A stretch of 54,920 nucleotides of DNA from an uncultured Alphaproteobacteria bacterium (GTDB lineage Bacteria > Pseudomonadota > Alphaproteobacteria > VGEJ01), in NCBI GenBank assembly GCA_913041535.1, contig CAJWJK010000011.1:1-54920 (forward strand). Direction: 5' to 3'. This document shows positions 8,125 to 16,048 of this stretch, piece by piece. The notes under the pieces were generated by a model, which saw only the letters and a list, made by a program, of their open reading frames with translations, did not search any database and had not been told where the DNA came from. Position 1 is the stretch's first letter, and each line of letters begins with the position of its first letter. A program made the translations under genes and the position numbers.

Positions 8125-9654
8125 TTAAGGTGCGCGCGCTGTCCAATCAGTTGATACCTCGAAAGCATGCGCTGCATTAAGCACGACGCTGTCCTCAAAC
8201 TGCCTTCCTACGAGTGCCATACCTATGGGTAACCCGTCAGACTTAGCGCAGGGCACGCTGATGGCTGGCATGCCCGTGATGTTAAACTGACCCCCTGTCC
8301 CGACAAACATCTCAAAGGACCGATGCACCGATTCCACGGGACCACAATCCTCTGGTGGTAACTCGCTGGCTTTCATTGCACTGGACGGTAATAGCAAAAG
8401 ATCCACTTTCTGGAACGCCTCGTCGTATGCCGCCGTCAGAACGCGCGCCAAGTTCTGCGCCTTGGCATAGTATTTACCGTGGTAGTTGTTGTGGACGTGA
8501 GTTCCCGTCAACATGAACGTCTTTGCCGAAGGAGAAAGATCATTTGCTCGCCGCGGCATGGCGCGAGAAAAGTACTCTAATAAGTGAGTATTATAGTAGC
8601 CCGGCCAGCCATGACCCATCCCATTGCCGTAGACTAGGTTTGCACACACACCTTCAAGTGCGATTCCTACTAGAATTGCCTGTCCGTCACGGTGAGCCGG
8701 CACAGACACCGAGCTGACTTGAGCGCCCAGCGTCTCAAAATGCTGCGCGGCATTCCGGACCGCCTGGTCAACATCGGGCTCGGAAGCGCCCTCGTAGTCA
8801 AAACCATCCTCCAGAATACCGATACGCAAGCCTTCCACTTTGCCATCAAGAGCTTGGGAATAAGCCTCTGGCTTAAAATCAGGTTGTCGTGGGTCCAAAC
8901 CATCCGGCCCGGCCACCGCTTCCAGAAGAAGCGCAATATCTTTGGTTGAGTTCGCCATGGGTCCAAGGTGATCTAGAGTTGCATCCATCGGAATCGCACC
9001 GGTGTAGGGTATCACTCCCTTAGTTGGCTTCATCCCGTATATGCCACACCAGGAGGCAGGAAGGCGGACCGAGCCACCCTGGTCCCCTCCGATAGCAAGG
9101 TCCACTTCTTTGGCAGCAACTAAAGCACCACTACCGTTTGACGAACCACCCGATGATCGGGAGAGATCATGTGGATTGCGAACCGGTCCCGTCGCAGAAT
9201 TGTGACCTGCACCACCGCTGGAAAAACCTTCGCTGGCCGCTTTACCCGCTACAATCCCACCAGCATCTAGGATACGAGTGACCACGGTAGCATCGACATC
9301 TGGCACAAATCCTTCCATCACTGAAGTGCCACAACCCATGGGCACACCGGCGACACAGATGACATCCTTAAAAACCACGCGTTTCCCCGCTAGCAACCCG
9401 TTCGGCGCCCCATGAATCTCGGTCTTATAGTACCAAGCGTTGTATGGATCCTCTCCGGGTTCAGGTCTCCGTCCGGGTGTACGCGGATACTTCACGGCGG
9501 GTTTGGGTTCCACCATCGCATCGAGAGCCTCATAGACGGCCAAATTTTCAACGATTAAGCTGCGGTATTCTTTAAGTTCCTCAAGCGACATCGTAAAGTG
9601 AAGCGATTCGGCAAGAACCTTCATTTCGTCGATAGTTGGAGGACGCAATTTCAC
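8125..9654 (-). CDS. Amidase-signature (AS) family amidohydrolase
   Basis: Hydrolyses an amide bond in an unknown substrate, probably in the cytoplasm since no signal peptide is seen. The Ser-cisSer-Lys triad is recognisable: Lys96 in VVFKD, the cis-Ser in GGSSNGSGA (about 169-177) and the nucleophile Ser195 in GDQGGSVRLPAS. The protein has 509 residues, with a central insertion relative to GatA-type enzymes. It shares the minus strand with the transporter set, upstream of the binding-protein gene and 67 bases from the methyltransferase gene. It may process the imported compound, for example by releasing ammonia or a D-glutamyl moiety. It is not GatA: no gatB or gatC is nearby and the N-terminal architecture differs. 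Confidence 0.88.
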   Translation of the reverse strand: MKLRPPTIDEMKVLAESLHFTMSLEELKEYRSLIVENLAVYEALDAMVEPKPAVKYPRTPGRRPEPGEDPYNAWYYKTEIHGAPNGLLAGKRVVFKDVICVAGVPMGCGTSVMEGFVPDVDATVVTRILDAGGIVAGKAASEGFSSGGAGHNSATGPVRNPHDLSRSSGGSSNGSGALVAAKEVDLAIGGDQGGSVRLPASWCGIYGMKPTKGVIPYTGAIPMDATLDHLGPMANSTKDIALLLEAVAGPDGLDPRQPDFKPEAYSQALDGKVEGLRIGILEDGFDYEGASEPDVDQAVRNAAQHFETLGAQVSSVSVPAHRDGQAILVGIALEGVCANLVYGNGMGHGWPGYYNTHLLEYFSRAMPRRANDLSPSAKTFMLTGTHVHNNYHGKYYAKAQNLARVLTAAYDEAFQKVDLLLLPSSAMKASELPPEDCGPVESVHRSFEMFVGTGGQFNITGMPAISVPCAKSDGLPIGMALVGRQFEDSVVLNAAHAFEVSTDWTARAP

Positions 9655-9721
9655 AGGTTACACCCATAATAACCGCTGATGAATACGATACAACACGCTT
9701 GAGGTCCGTTCAAGTGACGGT

Positions 9722-10573
9722 TTAAGCATAGTGTGCTGCCGTATCTCGGTGCCAACGTTCAAAATAGTCAAGCACGGCACGATAATCGTCTCTGGTCCAA
9801 GGCACAGTGTTCTCCAAATCTCCCTTTTGTGCGATGGCACATAGTACGTCATGATCAATGTATCGATTTACCAAAGGGTCTTCAAAACCGTTGGTCGCCA
9901 ATAGGCCCTTGAGAGTGTTAGCACTAAATCGAAAAGCATGTGAATCAGCGGCAGCTTTGCCCACATACAGATGTAAGGGCTTCTTGAATGGCACTAAAAG
10001 GCGGCTACCCGTCGCAACAACAATATGACCACCCTCATTTAGGAGCTTATGGGCAGTCTCAAGCATGACCCGACACGATGCGCAGTTCTCGAGTGTCCAG
10101 ATGATGCTAACCACATCAAAACGCCGGGCGGCACCATGTTGCTCTAGGTACTGCTCCACCGTTCCAGCAAAATTTGCGATATTCCTCTTGCTCATGGCAT
10201 TGCAGTACGCAGGGGAAGGCTCTATAGCAAAGACCTCAGCACCATAGTTGTCCCTCAACATATCTAGAAACAGCCCCTCGCCTCCCCCAACATCACAAAC
10301 AGACTTTTCTGACAATCCTATAGATGTGTCCATAAACTCTGCTACATATACTTGCCTCGCTTTGATCGCTGGAATACGCGCTGTATAGGCGTGCTCAAAA
10401 ATTTCATCAGTCCAAACGGCAGCAACTTCCTCTGATGAACGGCTATTTGGAACGTAGACGAAACCACAATTTCGACATACGCTTGGCACCTGATCTCCTG
10501 CGTAGGGCCTTAGCACTTCAATCTCAACACAATCATCCTTGCCGCAAAGGTCGCACGGGAATCGAGTAAACAC
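9722..10573 (-). CDS. Class I SAM-dependent methyltransferase with N-terminal zinc ribbon
   Basis: Residues 7-40 contain two CxxC knuckles (CDLC and CRNC) that form a probable zinc ribbon. A Rossmann methyltransferase follows, with motif I VCDVGGGEGLFLDML and the acidic residue of motif II in VFAIEPSPAY. The layout resembles C-methyltransferases and other small-molecule methyltransferases; the substrate is unknown. The start is GTG at 10573 with an AAAGG element upstream. It is the first gene of the minus-strand run that continues with amidase and binding protein, so it may act on the same compound, although the gap leaves room for a separate promoter. Confidence 0.75.
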   Translation of the reverse strand: MFTRFPCDLCGKDDCVEIEVLRPYAGDQVPSVCRNCGFVYVPNSRSSEEVAAVWTDEIFEHAYTARIPAIKARQVYVAEFMDTSIGLSEKSVCDVGGGEGLFLDMLRDNYGAEVFAIEPSPAYCNAMSKRNIANFAGTVEQYLEQHGAARRFDVVSIIWTLENCASCRVMLETAHKLLNEGGHIVVATGSRLLVPFKKPLHLYVGKAAADSHAFRFSANTLKGLLATNGFEDPLVNRYIDHDVLCAIAQKGDLENTVPWTRDDYRAVLDYFERWHRDTAAHYA

Positions 10574-10888
10574 GTTTTTAGTGACCTTTCATCGCTATAT
10601 TAAAGGAAATCAAAAATTCATTTTCGGAGACTTATACTCATAGCATAAAAGTCATAAGCACCAAAACTTGACACGAATCTGAACATAACCTCATCGCTCC
10701 AGATCAAAGGAATAAGGGTTTAGCACTACTCCGACACACTTCTTGGTAGGGGGTCACAAATACGAAACAGAACAAAAACCCTCTCAAACGCCGCTAAGAC
10801 TTGAAACTGTGTGTAACCTGCAACTGCCAAGCGTAACGTTCTTACACATACCAATAGATGTTCCAATGGAGGGAAAGAGAATTCGGAT
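10574..10888. other. Divergent intergenic region
   Basis: This gap lies between the divergent methyltransferase (minus) and GST (plus) genes and should hold both promoters. A TTGACA occurs near 10,669-10,674 but has no good -10 at the right spacing. I see no RNA gene and no credible small gene. Confidence 0.4.
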
Positions 10889-11590
10889 ATGATAGACCTC
10901 TACACAGCACCGACACCGAATGGGCAAAAAATCCATATCATGTTGGAGGAAACCGGACTTAAGTATGTTGAGCACTTCATTCGACTTGATAAAGGAGAGC
11001 AATTCTCACCCCAGTTTCTCGCAATCAGCCCTAACAATAAGATTCCAGTTATCATCGATCACGATGGACCATACGGAGAAGTTACTTCGGTGTTTGAGTC
11101 GGGCTGCATTCTCCTATATCTAGCCGAGAAAACCGGTAAGTTTATCCCTAAACAGCCAAGCAAGCGGCTTGAAGTGCTCGAGTGGCTGTTTTGGCAAATG
11201 GGAGGGTTTGGACCAATGCTCGGCCAAGCCCACCATTTCCGTGCCTATGCTCCAGAAAAATTTGATTACGCCTACAATCGCTACACCAATGAAGCGCGAC
11301 GACTCTATCAAGTGCTCGACATTCGTCTCGATGGACGCGATTTTGTAGCTGGCGGAGAATACTCGATTGCTGACATGTCAATCTTTCCGTGGTGCCGACT
11401 GCACGGTAGACAGGGCCAAGACCTTAATGCATTTCCCAATGTTTTGCGCTGGTTCGAGTCTATAACTGAGCGACCCGCTGTGGCCAAAGATCTAGCCAAA
11501 CTTGAGGATAAAGCTGACCAAATGGTGTGGGACAAGGAAAGCTGGTCAAACCTATTTGGGAGTGAGCAATATCGTCGCAAGAACCCGTGA
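10889..11590 (+). CDS. Glutathione S-transferase, YfcG/Ure2-like
   Basis: A two-domain GST: a thioredoxin-like N-domain (about 1-85) and a helical C-domain (about 90-210). The start LYTAPTPNGQKI carries the TPNGxK active-site motif of YfcG-type enzymes, where Thr/Asn replace the classical Tyr/Ser. NNKIPVI holds the cis-Pro, and ESGCILLYLAEKTG contacts glutathione. Close relatives act as disulphide-bond oxidoreductases or glutathione peroxidases rather than general detoxifiers. It is probably monocistronic, followed by a terminator-like hairpin at 11633-11662. A GGAGGG lies a little far upstream of the ATG. Confidence 0.85.
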   Translation: MIDLYTAPTPNGQKIHIMLEETGLKYVEHFIRLDKGEQFSPQFLAISPNNKIPVIIDHDGPYGEVTSVFESGCILLYLAEKTGKFIPKQPSKRLEVLEWLFWQMGGFGPMLGQAHHFRAYAPEKFDYAYNRYTNEARRLYQVLDIRLDGRDFVAGGEYSIADMSIFPWCRLHGRQGQDLNAFPNVLRWFESITERPAVAKDLAKLEDKADQMVWDKESWSNLFGSEQYRRKNP

Positions 11591-11632
11591 AGTAATCATC
11601 TTAATGACACGCTAACTATACACTAGAAACCT

Positions 11633-11662
11633 ACCGAACAGTTGATGCATTTGTCGGTTTTT
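11633..11662 (+). terminator. Probable intrinsic terminator after the GST gene
   Basis: ACCGA (11633-11637) pairs with TCGGT (11654-11658), extended by a few pairs across a bulge, and leads into five Ts. It lies 43 bases after the GST stop. The stem is short, so confidence is moderate. Confidence 0.5.
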
Positions 11663-11691
11663 CACAGCTCCTACCTCTACGGTTACCGTTT

Positions 11692-12360
11692 CTAGCCAGA
11701 CCGCGGAATCCCGAAGAGCTTTTCCTTAAAACTCACTCCAACCGCGCATAATAGAAATGAAACCGTTCCCAGAATCCATATACCAAGGTAAAAGATTATC
11801 CGCTGAGTAATGTCCAGGTCATTCAAGAATGGGTAGGGAAATCCACAGTTTACTGAGCCACAGGGGAGTATATTATACCGTGATACAGCTAGTTCTATCC
11901 ACACGATATAAGCCAAAAACAGGCCCACAATTACTGCATAGGGTCTGATTTTAGAAGAGAATGACTTATTAAACACAACTCCTTCGATAAACAGTAACAC
12001 TGCCATTCCGCCGTGAATGTATATTTCCCAAATCCAGTAAAATGTGCTCCAACCTTCCGTGTCCGCCGCGAGTAACGTTGGATCCACAAGCTGCAACCCC
12101 CACCAGAGAACCAACACAACTATATTCATCACCATGGTGGCGCCGACAAGGAAGTTGATTGTGAAGACTTGCCTGAATATCTCAGATAAAAAAGCCCTAG
12201 TGTGCACCAAAAGATTAAGAGTCAGAACCCAGTTGGTCAGGTAGATTAATCCCCCTCCCCATTCAGCCTCACTTGAGGACACATAATCTACCCCGACCCC
12301 AATCCACCAGAAATACGCGGCAAGACCTAGTGTGACGGTTCGATAGATTTTCCTAACCAT
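11692..12360 (-). CDS. Multi-pass membrane protein resembling the FAR-17a/AIG1 and Pr6Pr families
   Basis: A 222-residue protein with about six hydrophobic segments and a positively charged C-terminus. Two conserved spots match AIG1/ADTRP-type membrane hydrolases: a threonine in LTNW (Thr42) and a histidine in IHGGMAVLLFIE (His116). These align with the Thr/His pair that serves in human AIG1 for hydrolysis of fatty-acid esters of hydroxy fatty acids. Bacterial Pr6Pr proteins share the fold but lack an assigned role. The ATG at 12360 was chosen over a TTG three codons upstream. The gene is convergent with the GST gene and divergent from the NTF2-like gene. The resemblance is judged by eye, and the catalytic role is inference. 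Confidence 0.55.
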   Translation of the reverse strand: MVRKIYRTVTLGLAAYFWWIGVGVDYVSSSEAEWGGGLIYLTNWVLTLNLLVHTRAFLSEIFRQVFTINFLVGATMVMNIVVLVLWWGLQLVDPTLLAADTEGWSTFYWIWEIYIHGGMAVLLFIEGVVFNKSFSSKIRPYAVIVGLFLAYIVWIELAVSRYNILPCGSVNCGFPYPFLNDLDITQRIIFYLGIWILGTVSFLLCAVGVSFKEKLFGIPRSG

Positions 12361-12409
12361 ATGACACAAACTTTCCTGTTCCTAATCAATGAATTTCTAC
12401 CGGCGATAG

Positions 12410-12415
12410 TATAAT
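12410..12415 (+). promoter_or_regulatory. Possible -10 element TATAAT upstream of the NTF2-like gene
   Basis: A perfect TATAAT lies 53 bases before the ATG at 12469. No good -35 is visible at 16-18 bases, so this may be a factor-dependent promoter or chance. Confidence 0.35.
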
Positions 12416-12468
12416 GGATTAACCTGAGGATAACGTGTTCAAATATTTAATGGTCAAAAGGAGCTAAC

Positions 12469-12930
12469 ATGTCAATTAGAAGCAGCGACAGCGAATCACT
12501 ATACAACCTATTGGATAGGCAAAATGTAATTGACAGGGTGACTCTGTATGCCTTTTACCTTGATAGGCAAGACTGGACCGGATTTAGGGGATGTTTTACC
12601 GATAAATTGGAGATTGACTTCAGTGATTTCAATGGGCGGCCAGCTACTGTTGTTCCGGCAGACGAATTCATTGCTTTCGATAAAGAGCTATTGAGCGGAA
12701 TAACAACACAGCACCTTATTGCAAATCATGTGGCTACCATCAATAAACCCAAGGCAACCCTAGTAGCCGACGCATTTGCCTCGCATCATCGCTCTCACCC
12801 TACTCCTGCGGATTATGATATTCACGGAGTCTATCACATGGAGCTAATGCAGATAGATAATGATTGGAAGATATCGAGCGTACAGCTTCGTCGCCTATGG
12901 ACTGAGGGAGACCGAAGTGTTCTAGGCTAA
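12469..12930 (+). CDS. NTF2-like / SnoaL-like domain protein
   Basis: A 153-residue single-domain protein of the cone-shaped NTF2-like fold. The N-terminal helix contains LLDRQNVIDRVTLYAFYLDRQDW, where the first helix and the D..DW turn are typical. A central H-containing strand (TQHLIANHVATI) and a C-terminal strand set (WKISSVQLRRLW) complete the fold. Relatives include SnoaL cyclases, ketosteroid-isomerase-like enzymes and aromatic-dioxygenase beta-like proteins; many are uncharacterised. A good AAAGGAG ribosome site precedes the ATG. No neighbour points to a pathway. Confidence 0.75.
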   Translation: MSIRSSDSESLYNLLDRQNVIDRVTLYAFYLDRQDWTGFRGCFTDKLEIDFSDFNGRPATVVPADEFIAFDKELLSGITTQHLIANHVATINKPKATLVADAFASHHRSHPTPADYDIHGVYHMELMQIDNDWKISSVQLRRLWTEGDRSVLG

Positions 12931-13012
12931 GCCCGAAACATTTTAGCTCCAATCCACTTAAATACCGCAAACCGAGTTAAACCCTCCTGAATATGTCGCG
13001 CCGATGCCGCAT

Positions 13013-13924
13013 TTAGGCACTAGCTTCCGCTTCTGTAAGTTGTAGAAATATGTCTTCTAAATCTGTCTCTTCAGTTGCCACATCGAGGATCGAAAGATTC
13101 GCTGCTTGTACTGCGGCAAGAATCTCGGAAACTTGAGTTTCTCTTCTCTGATAGCGAATGCGAAGCACCTTATGCGAATCAAATGTGGCATTGTATGGTG
13201 CCAAAGTGGAGGGAATATCATCTAGTGTCTCCGAAAGAGTGAGGATTAGTTCCTTATGATCGATCCGTCTCAATAAATTGATCGTGGAGTCAATAGCAAC
13301 GACCTTTCCAAGGTTTAGGATAGCGACGCGATCACATAGTTGTTCAGCTTCCTCAAGATAATGGGTGGTGAGAACGATGGTGGTGCCAGCCTCATTCAAC
13401 GCTTTTAGCCTACCCCAAAGCTGGCGCCGAAGTTCAATATCAACTCCAGCCGTTGGTTCATCAAGAACTAGAATCGGCGGAGAATGAACCATGGCTTTAG
13501 CCACCAACAAACGACGACGCATGCCGCCTGAAAGAGTGCGAGCACCTGCTTCGGATACCGTACTGAGGCCCACCGCCTTAAGAATTTCATTGGTACGACG
13601 CGCCTGTTTTGGCACACCATACAAACCCGCTTGTAATTCCAGTGCTTCGCGTGGTGTGAAAAACGGATCAATCGAAAGTTCCTGCGGGACGATCCCTATG
13701 GATGAGCGCGCCTCCCGTTGATTAGCATCAAGATCATTGCCCCATATAGACACCCGTCCTGTACTCTTTATCGTCAGGCCCGCGAGAACATTAATAAATG
13801 TAGACTTGCCTGCACCATTAGGCCCTAACAGTCCAAAAAATGAACCAGTAGGTACCGCAAGATCAACGGAGTCTAGCGCCGTTACTGACGCCCGTTTTCC
13901 GCGAGCCTTATAGACTTTATGCAA
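13013..13924 (-). CDS. ABC-2-type exporter ATP-binding protein without adjacent permease
   Basis: An ATPase of the DrrA/CcmA-like exporter group. It shows Walker A GPNGAGKST, IGIVPQELSIDPFFTPRE, signature LSGGMRRRL, Walker B ILVLDEPTAGVD and TTHYLEEAE, and a C-terminal regulatory segment. The coordinates begin at the first recognised codon, TTG at 13924. The domain homology extends further: the preceding in-frame codons read AIEATKL, a normal first strand of this family. The upstream frame offers only ATT codons (13939, 13963) before a stop at 13975, and a GAGGTGG site sits just before the ATT at 13963. No ABC-2 permease gene is adjacent, so the partner must be elsewhere or lost. Confidence 0.88.
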   Translation of the reverse strand: MHKVYKARGKRASVTALDSVDLAVPTGSFFGLLGPNGAGKSTFINVLAGLTIKSTGRVSIWGNDLDANQREARSSIGIVPQELSIDPFFTPREALELQAGLYGVPKQARRTNEILKAVGLSTVSEAGARTLSGGMRRRLLVAKAMVHSPPILVLDEPTAGVDIELRRQLWGRLKALNEAGTTIVLTTHYLEEAEQLCDRVAILNLGKVVAIDSTINLLRRIDHKELILTLSETLDDIPSTLAPYNATFDSHKVLRIRYQRRETQVSEILAAVQAANLSILDVATEETDLEDIFLQLTEAEASA

Positions 13925-14048
13925 TTTGGTTGCTTCAATAGCATTGGTCGGACAACTACGAATACCACCACCTCACAACACACGTTCCTACTGAAGCATC
14001 CACTTAAACAAACCAAAACGCGAGTCATCTATGCTCACGCTATGAGAT

Positions 14049-14078
14049 AAAAAACCCCACGCAAAACCCGTCGTGTGG
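14049..14078 (-). terminator. Terminator-like hairpin with T6 on the minus strand
   Basis: On the minus strand CCACACG pairs with CGTGGGG (one mismatch, loop of 10) and runs into six Ts. No minus-strand gene lies upstream within reach, so either an antisense or small transcript ends here or the structure is incidental. Confidence 0.35.
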
Positions 14079-14145
14079 TTGATCCGCCGCGCCCAATGGG
14101 TATCATCACTTGTGTCGAATGGTCAACGGGGCTCGATGGTGGCGT

Positions 14146-14319
14146 ATGGAATCTTTCTTACCAGTTAATGTTGATCAACCAATTGTGGAATGCGATGGAG
14201 GAGGCAACCAAACGGGCCACCCACTAGTCTATCTAAACCTCGGTGACGCAGGACAGATTGATTGCCCTTATTGTGGGCGTAGTTTCGTCATGGCCCATGG
14301 GACGACTGCAGAAAGTTAA
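14146..14319 (+). CDS. Zinc-finger domain protein, zf-CHCC family (NDUFS6-like)
   Basis: A 57-residue protein with the CHCC zinc site: Cys in IVECDG, His in TGHPLVYL, then CPYC. The family is widespread in alphaproteobacteria as a short stand-alone protein. It is related to the zinc-binding domain of the mitochondrial complex I subunit NDUFS6, hence a suspected role near NADH dehydrogenase assembly. The start at ATG 14146 is preferred over a TTG at 14110 because the preceding dozen residues have no family character and a GGTGG element precedes the ATG. nadE begins 67 bases downstream. Confidence 0.85.
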   Translation: MESFLPVNVDQPIVECDGGGNQTGHPLVYLNLGDAGQIDCPYCGRSFVMAHGTTAES

Positions 14320-14386
14320 GCCCGTTTACTTTTTTGAGGCAACGCGCCACCTTTATCAAGAATGGCAGCGAGAGTAAGTATCAGAC

Positions 14387-16048
14387 ATGACCGAGCGACT
14401 AAATATCGCGCTCGCACAGATTAATCCGACCGTTGGCAATATTAGAGCCAATTCAGAACAGTTGCGATCTGCGAGATATCAGGCTGCAGTTATGGGGGCT
14501 GACCTTATGGTAGCTACCGAACTAGCGGTTACAGGCTATCCGCCCGAAGATTTAGTCCTTCGGCCAGGGTTTCAAGAGGCAATCGAAGCAGAAGTCCAAA
14601 AGCTCAGTGAAGAAACCAGTGACGGAGGGCCAGCTATGCTCATCGGCACTCCGTGGCGTGAGAATGGCAAGTTATATAATGCGGTCGCGTTGCTTGATAA
14701 AGGGAACATCTCGGCAATTCGCTTCAAATATGACCTCCCAAACTATTCAGTTTTTGACGAAAAACGAGTTTTCTCTCAAGGACCCTTGCCGGGTCCTATC
14801 TCATTTAAAGATGCTCGCCTTGGTGCTCTAATCTGTGAGGATATGTGGGAAAATGAAGTGACTGAGTGTCTCCGAGATACAGGCGCAGAAATATTAATAG
14901 TTGTTAACAGCTCTCCATTTGACACCACAAAACGTGATGTCCGCCTTAGCCACGCAATTGCGCGTGTGGTGGAAACCGAACTTCCGCTTATTTACGTCAA
15001 CCAAATCGGTGGCCAAGATGAGCTCGTATTCGAGGGTGGGAGTTTTGTCCTGAACGCAAACCGAAGCATTGCCTGCCAACTTCCTGACTGGCAGGAAACC
15101 ACTGCATCCACAAAGTGGCATCGGAATACCTCTGGCTCGTGGATCTGCGAGTCGCAACCTTTATCGCCTGCTTCGTCGCAAATTGAGTCAATGTATTGGG
15201 CTATGGTTATTGGATTACGCGATTATGTCGAGAAGAATAGTTTTCCTAGCATAATACTCGGACTATCCGGCGGTATTGACTCTGCCCTAAGTGCAGCCGT
15301 TGCTGTCGATGCCCTTGGGCCAGATCGGGTTCACACAGTCATGTTGCCATCACGGTTCACTTCAGAAACAAGTGTCGAGGATGCATTGCTAACTTCTACA
15401 ACCTTAGGCACAAACCATAGTGAGGTGGCTATCGCGCCTGCAGTTGACGCATTTACAAAGATGCTGGCTACAGAGTTTGGAAATCATCCTCCCGGTACAG
15501 CAGAGGAAAATGTTCAGGCTAGAATTAGAGCATTGGCTTTAATGGCACTTTCAAACAAATTTGGCCACATGCTCTTAACTACGGGTAACAAATCTGAGAT
15601 GTCGGTCGGGTACGCTACTTTGTATGGTGACATGTGTGGGGGATATTCTGTCCTAAAGGATATCTATAAAACATCGGTCTACGAGCTTGCCGCCTGGCGA
15701 AACGAACACCACTCTGACAGGTTTAAAGGACCCCTAGGGCGGGTTATTCCTCAACGTGTTTTAGATAAACCACCAAGCGCCGAACTGCGCCCCGATCAAA
15801 CAGACCAGGACACATTACCTCCCTACGAAGTACTAGACAAAATCTTAGCTGAATTAGTCGAGACGGACGCTTCAATCAGTTCGGTTGTAGCCAAGGGCTT
15901 TGAAAGAGACACTGTTGAAAAAATTTCTAACCTTCTCTACGCAGCAGAATATAAGCGTCGGCAATCCCCACCTGGAGTCAAGATTACATCAAAAGCTTTT
16001 GGCCGCGATCGGCGTTACCCAATTACAAACACCTTTCAGGAAAAGTAA
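14387..16048 (+). CDS. nadE: Glutamine-dependent NAD+ synthetase
   Basis: Last step of NAD synthesis: converts deamido-NAD to NAD using ATP and glutamine-derived ammonia. The N-terminal nitrilase-like glutaminase domain (about 1-250) has the triad Glu45 (ATELAVTGYP), Lys114 (FKYDLPNY) and Cys150 (LICEDMWE). The C-terminal synthetase has the ATP P-loop SGGIDS at 294-299 and TTGNKSEMSVGY. The length of 553 residues is typical for the alphaproteobacterial two-domain enzyme. Its stop overlaps the start of gltX by one base (TAATG), so the two are translationally coupled. Confidence 0.96.
   Translation: MTERLNIALAQINPTVGNIRANSEQLRSARYQAAVMGADLMVATELAVTGYPPEDLVLRPGFQEAIEAEVQKLSEETSDGGPAMLIGTPWRENGKLYNAVALLDKGNISAIRFKYDLPNYSVFDEKRVFSQGPLPGPISFKDARLGALICEDMWENEVTECLRDTGAEILIVVNSSPFDTTKRDVRLSHAIARVVETELPLIYVNQIGGQDELVFEGGSFVLNANRSIACQLPDWQETTASTKWHRNTSGSWICESQPLSPASSQIESMYWAMVIGLRDYVEKNSFPSIILGLSGGIDSALSAAVAVDALGPDRVHTVMLPSRFTSETSVEDALLTSTTLGTNHSEVAIAPAVDAFTKMLATEFGNHPPGTAEENVQARIRALALMALSNKFGHMLLTTGNKSEMSVGYATLYGDMCGGYSVLKDIYKTSVYELAAWRNEHHSDRFKGPLGRVIPQRVLDKPPSAELRPDQTDQDTLPPYEVLDKILAELVETDASISSVVAKGFERDTVEKISNLLYAAEYKRRQSPPGVKITSKAFGRDRRYPITNTFQEK

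Noticed and set aside
8125-9654. GatA subunit of the tRNA amidotransferase
   Set aside because: No gatB or gatC nearby, a different N-terminus and a central insertion; an ordinary AS-family amidase fits better.
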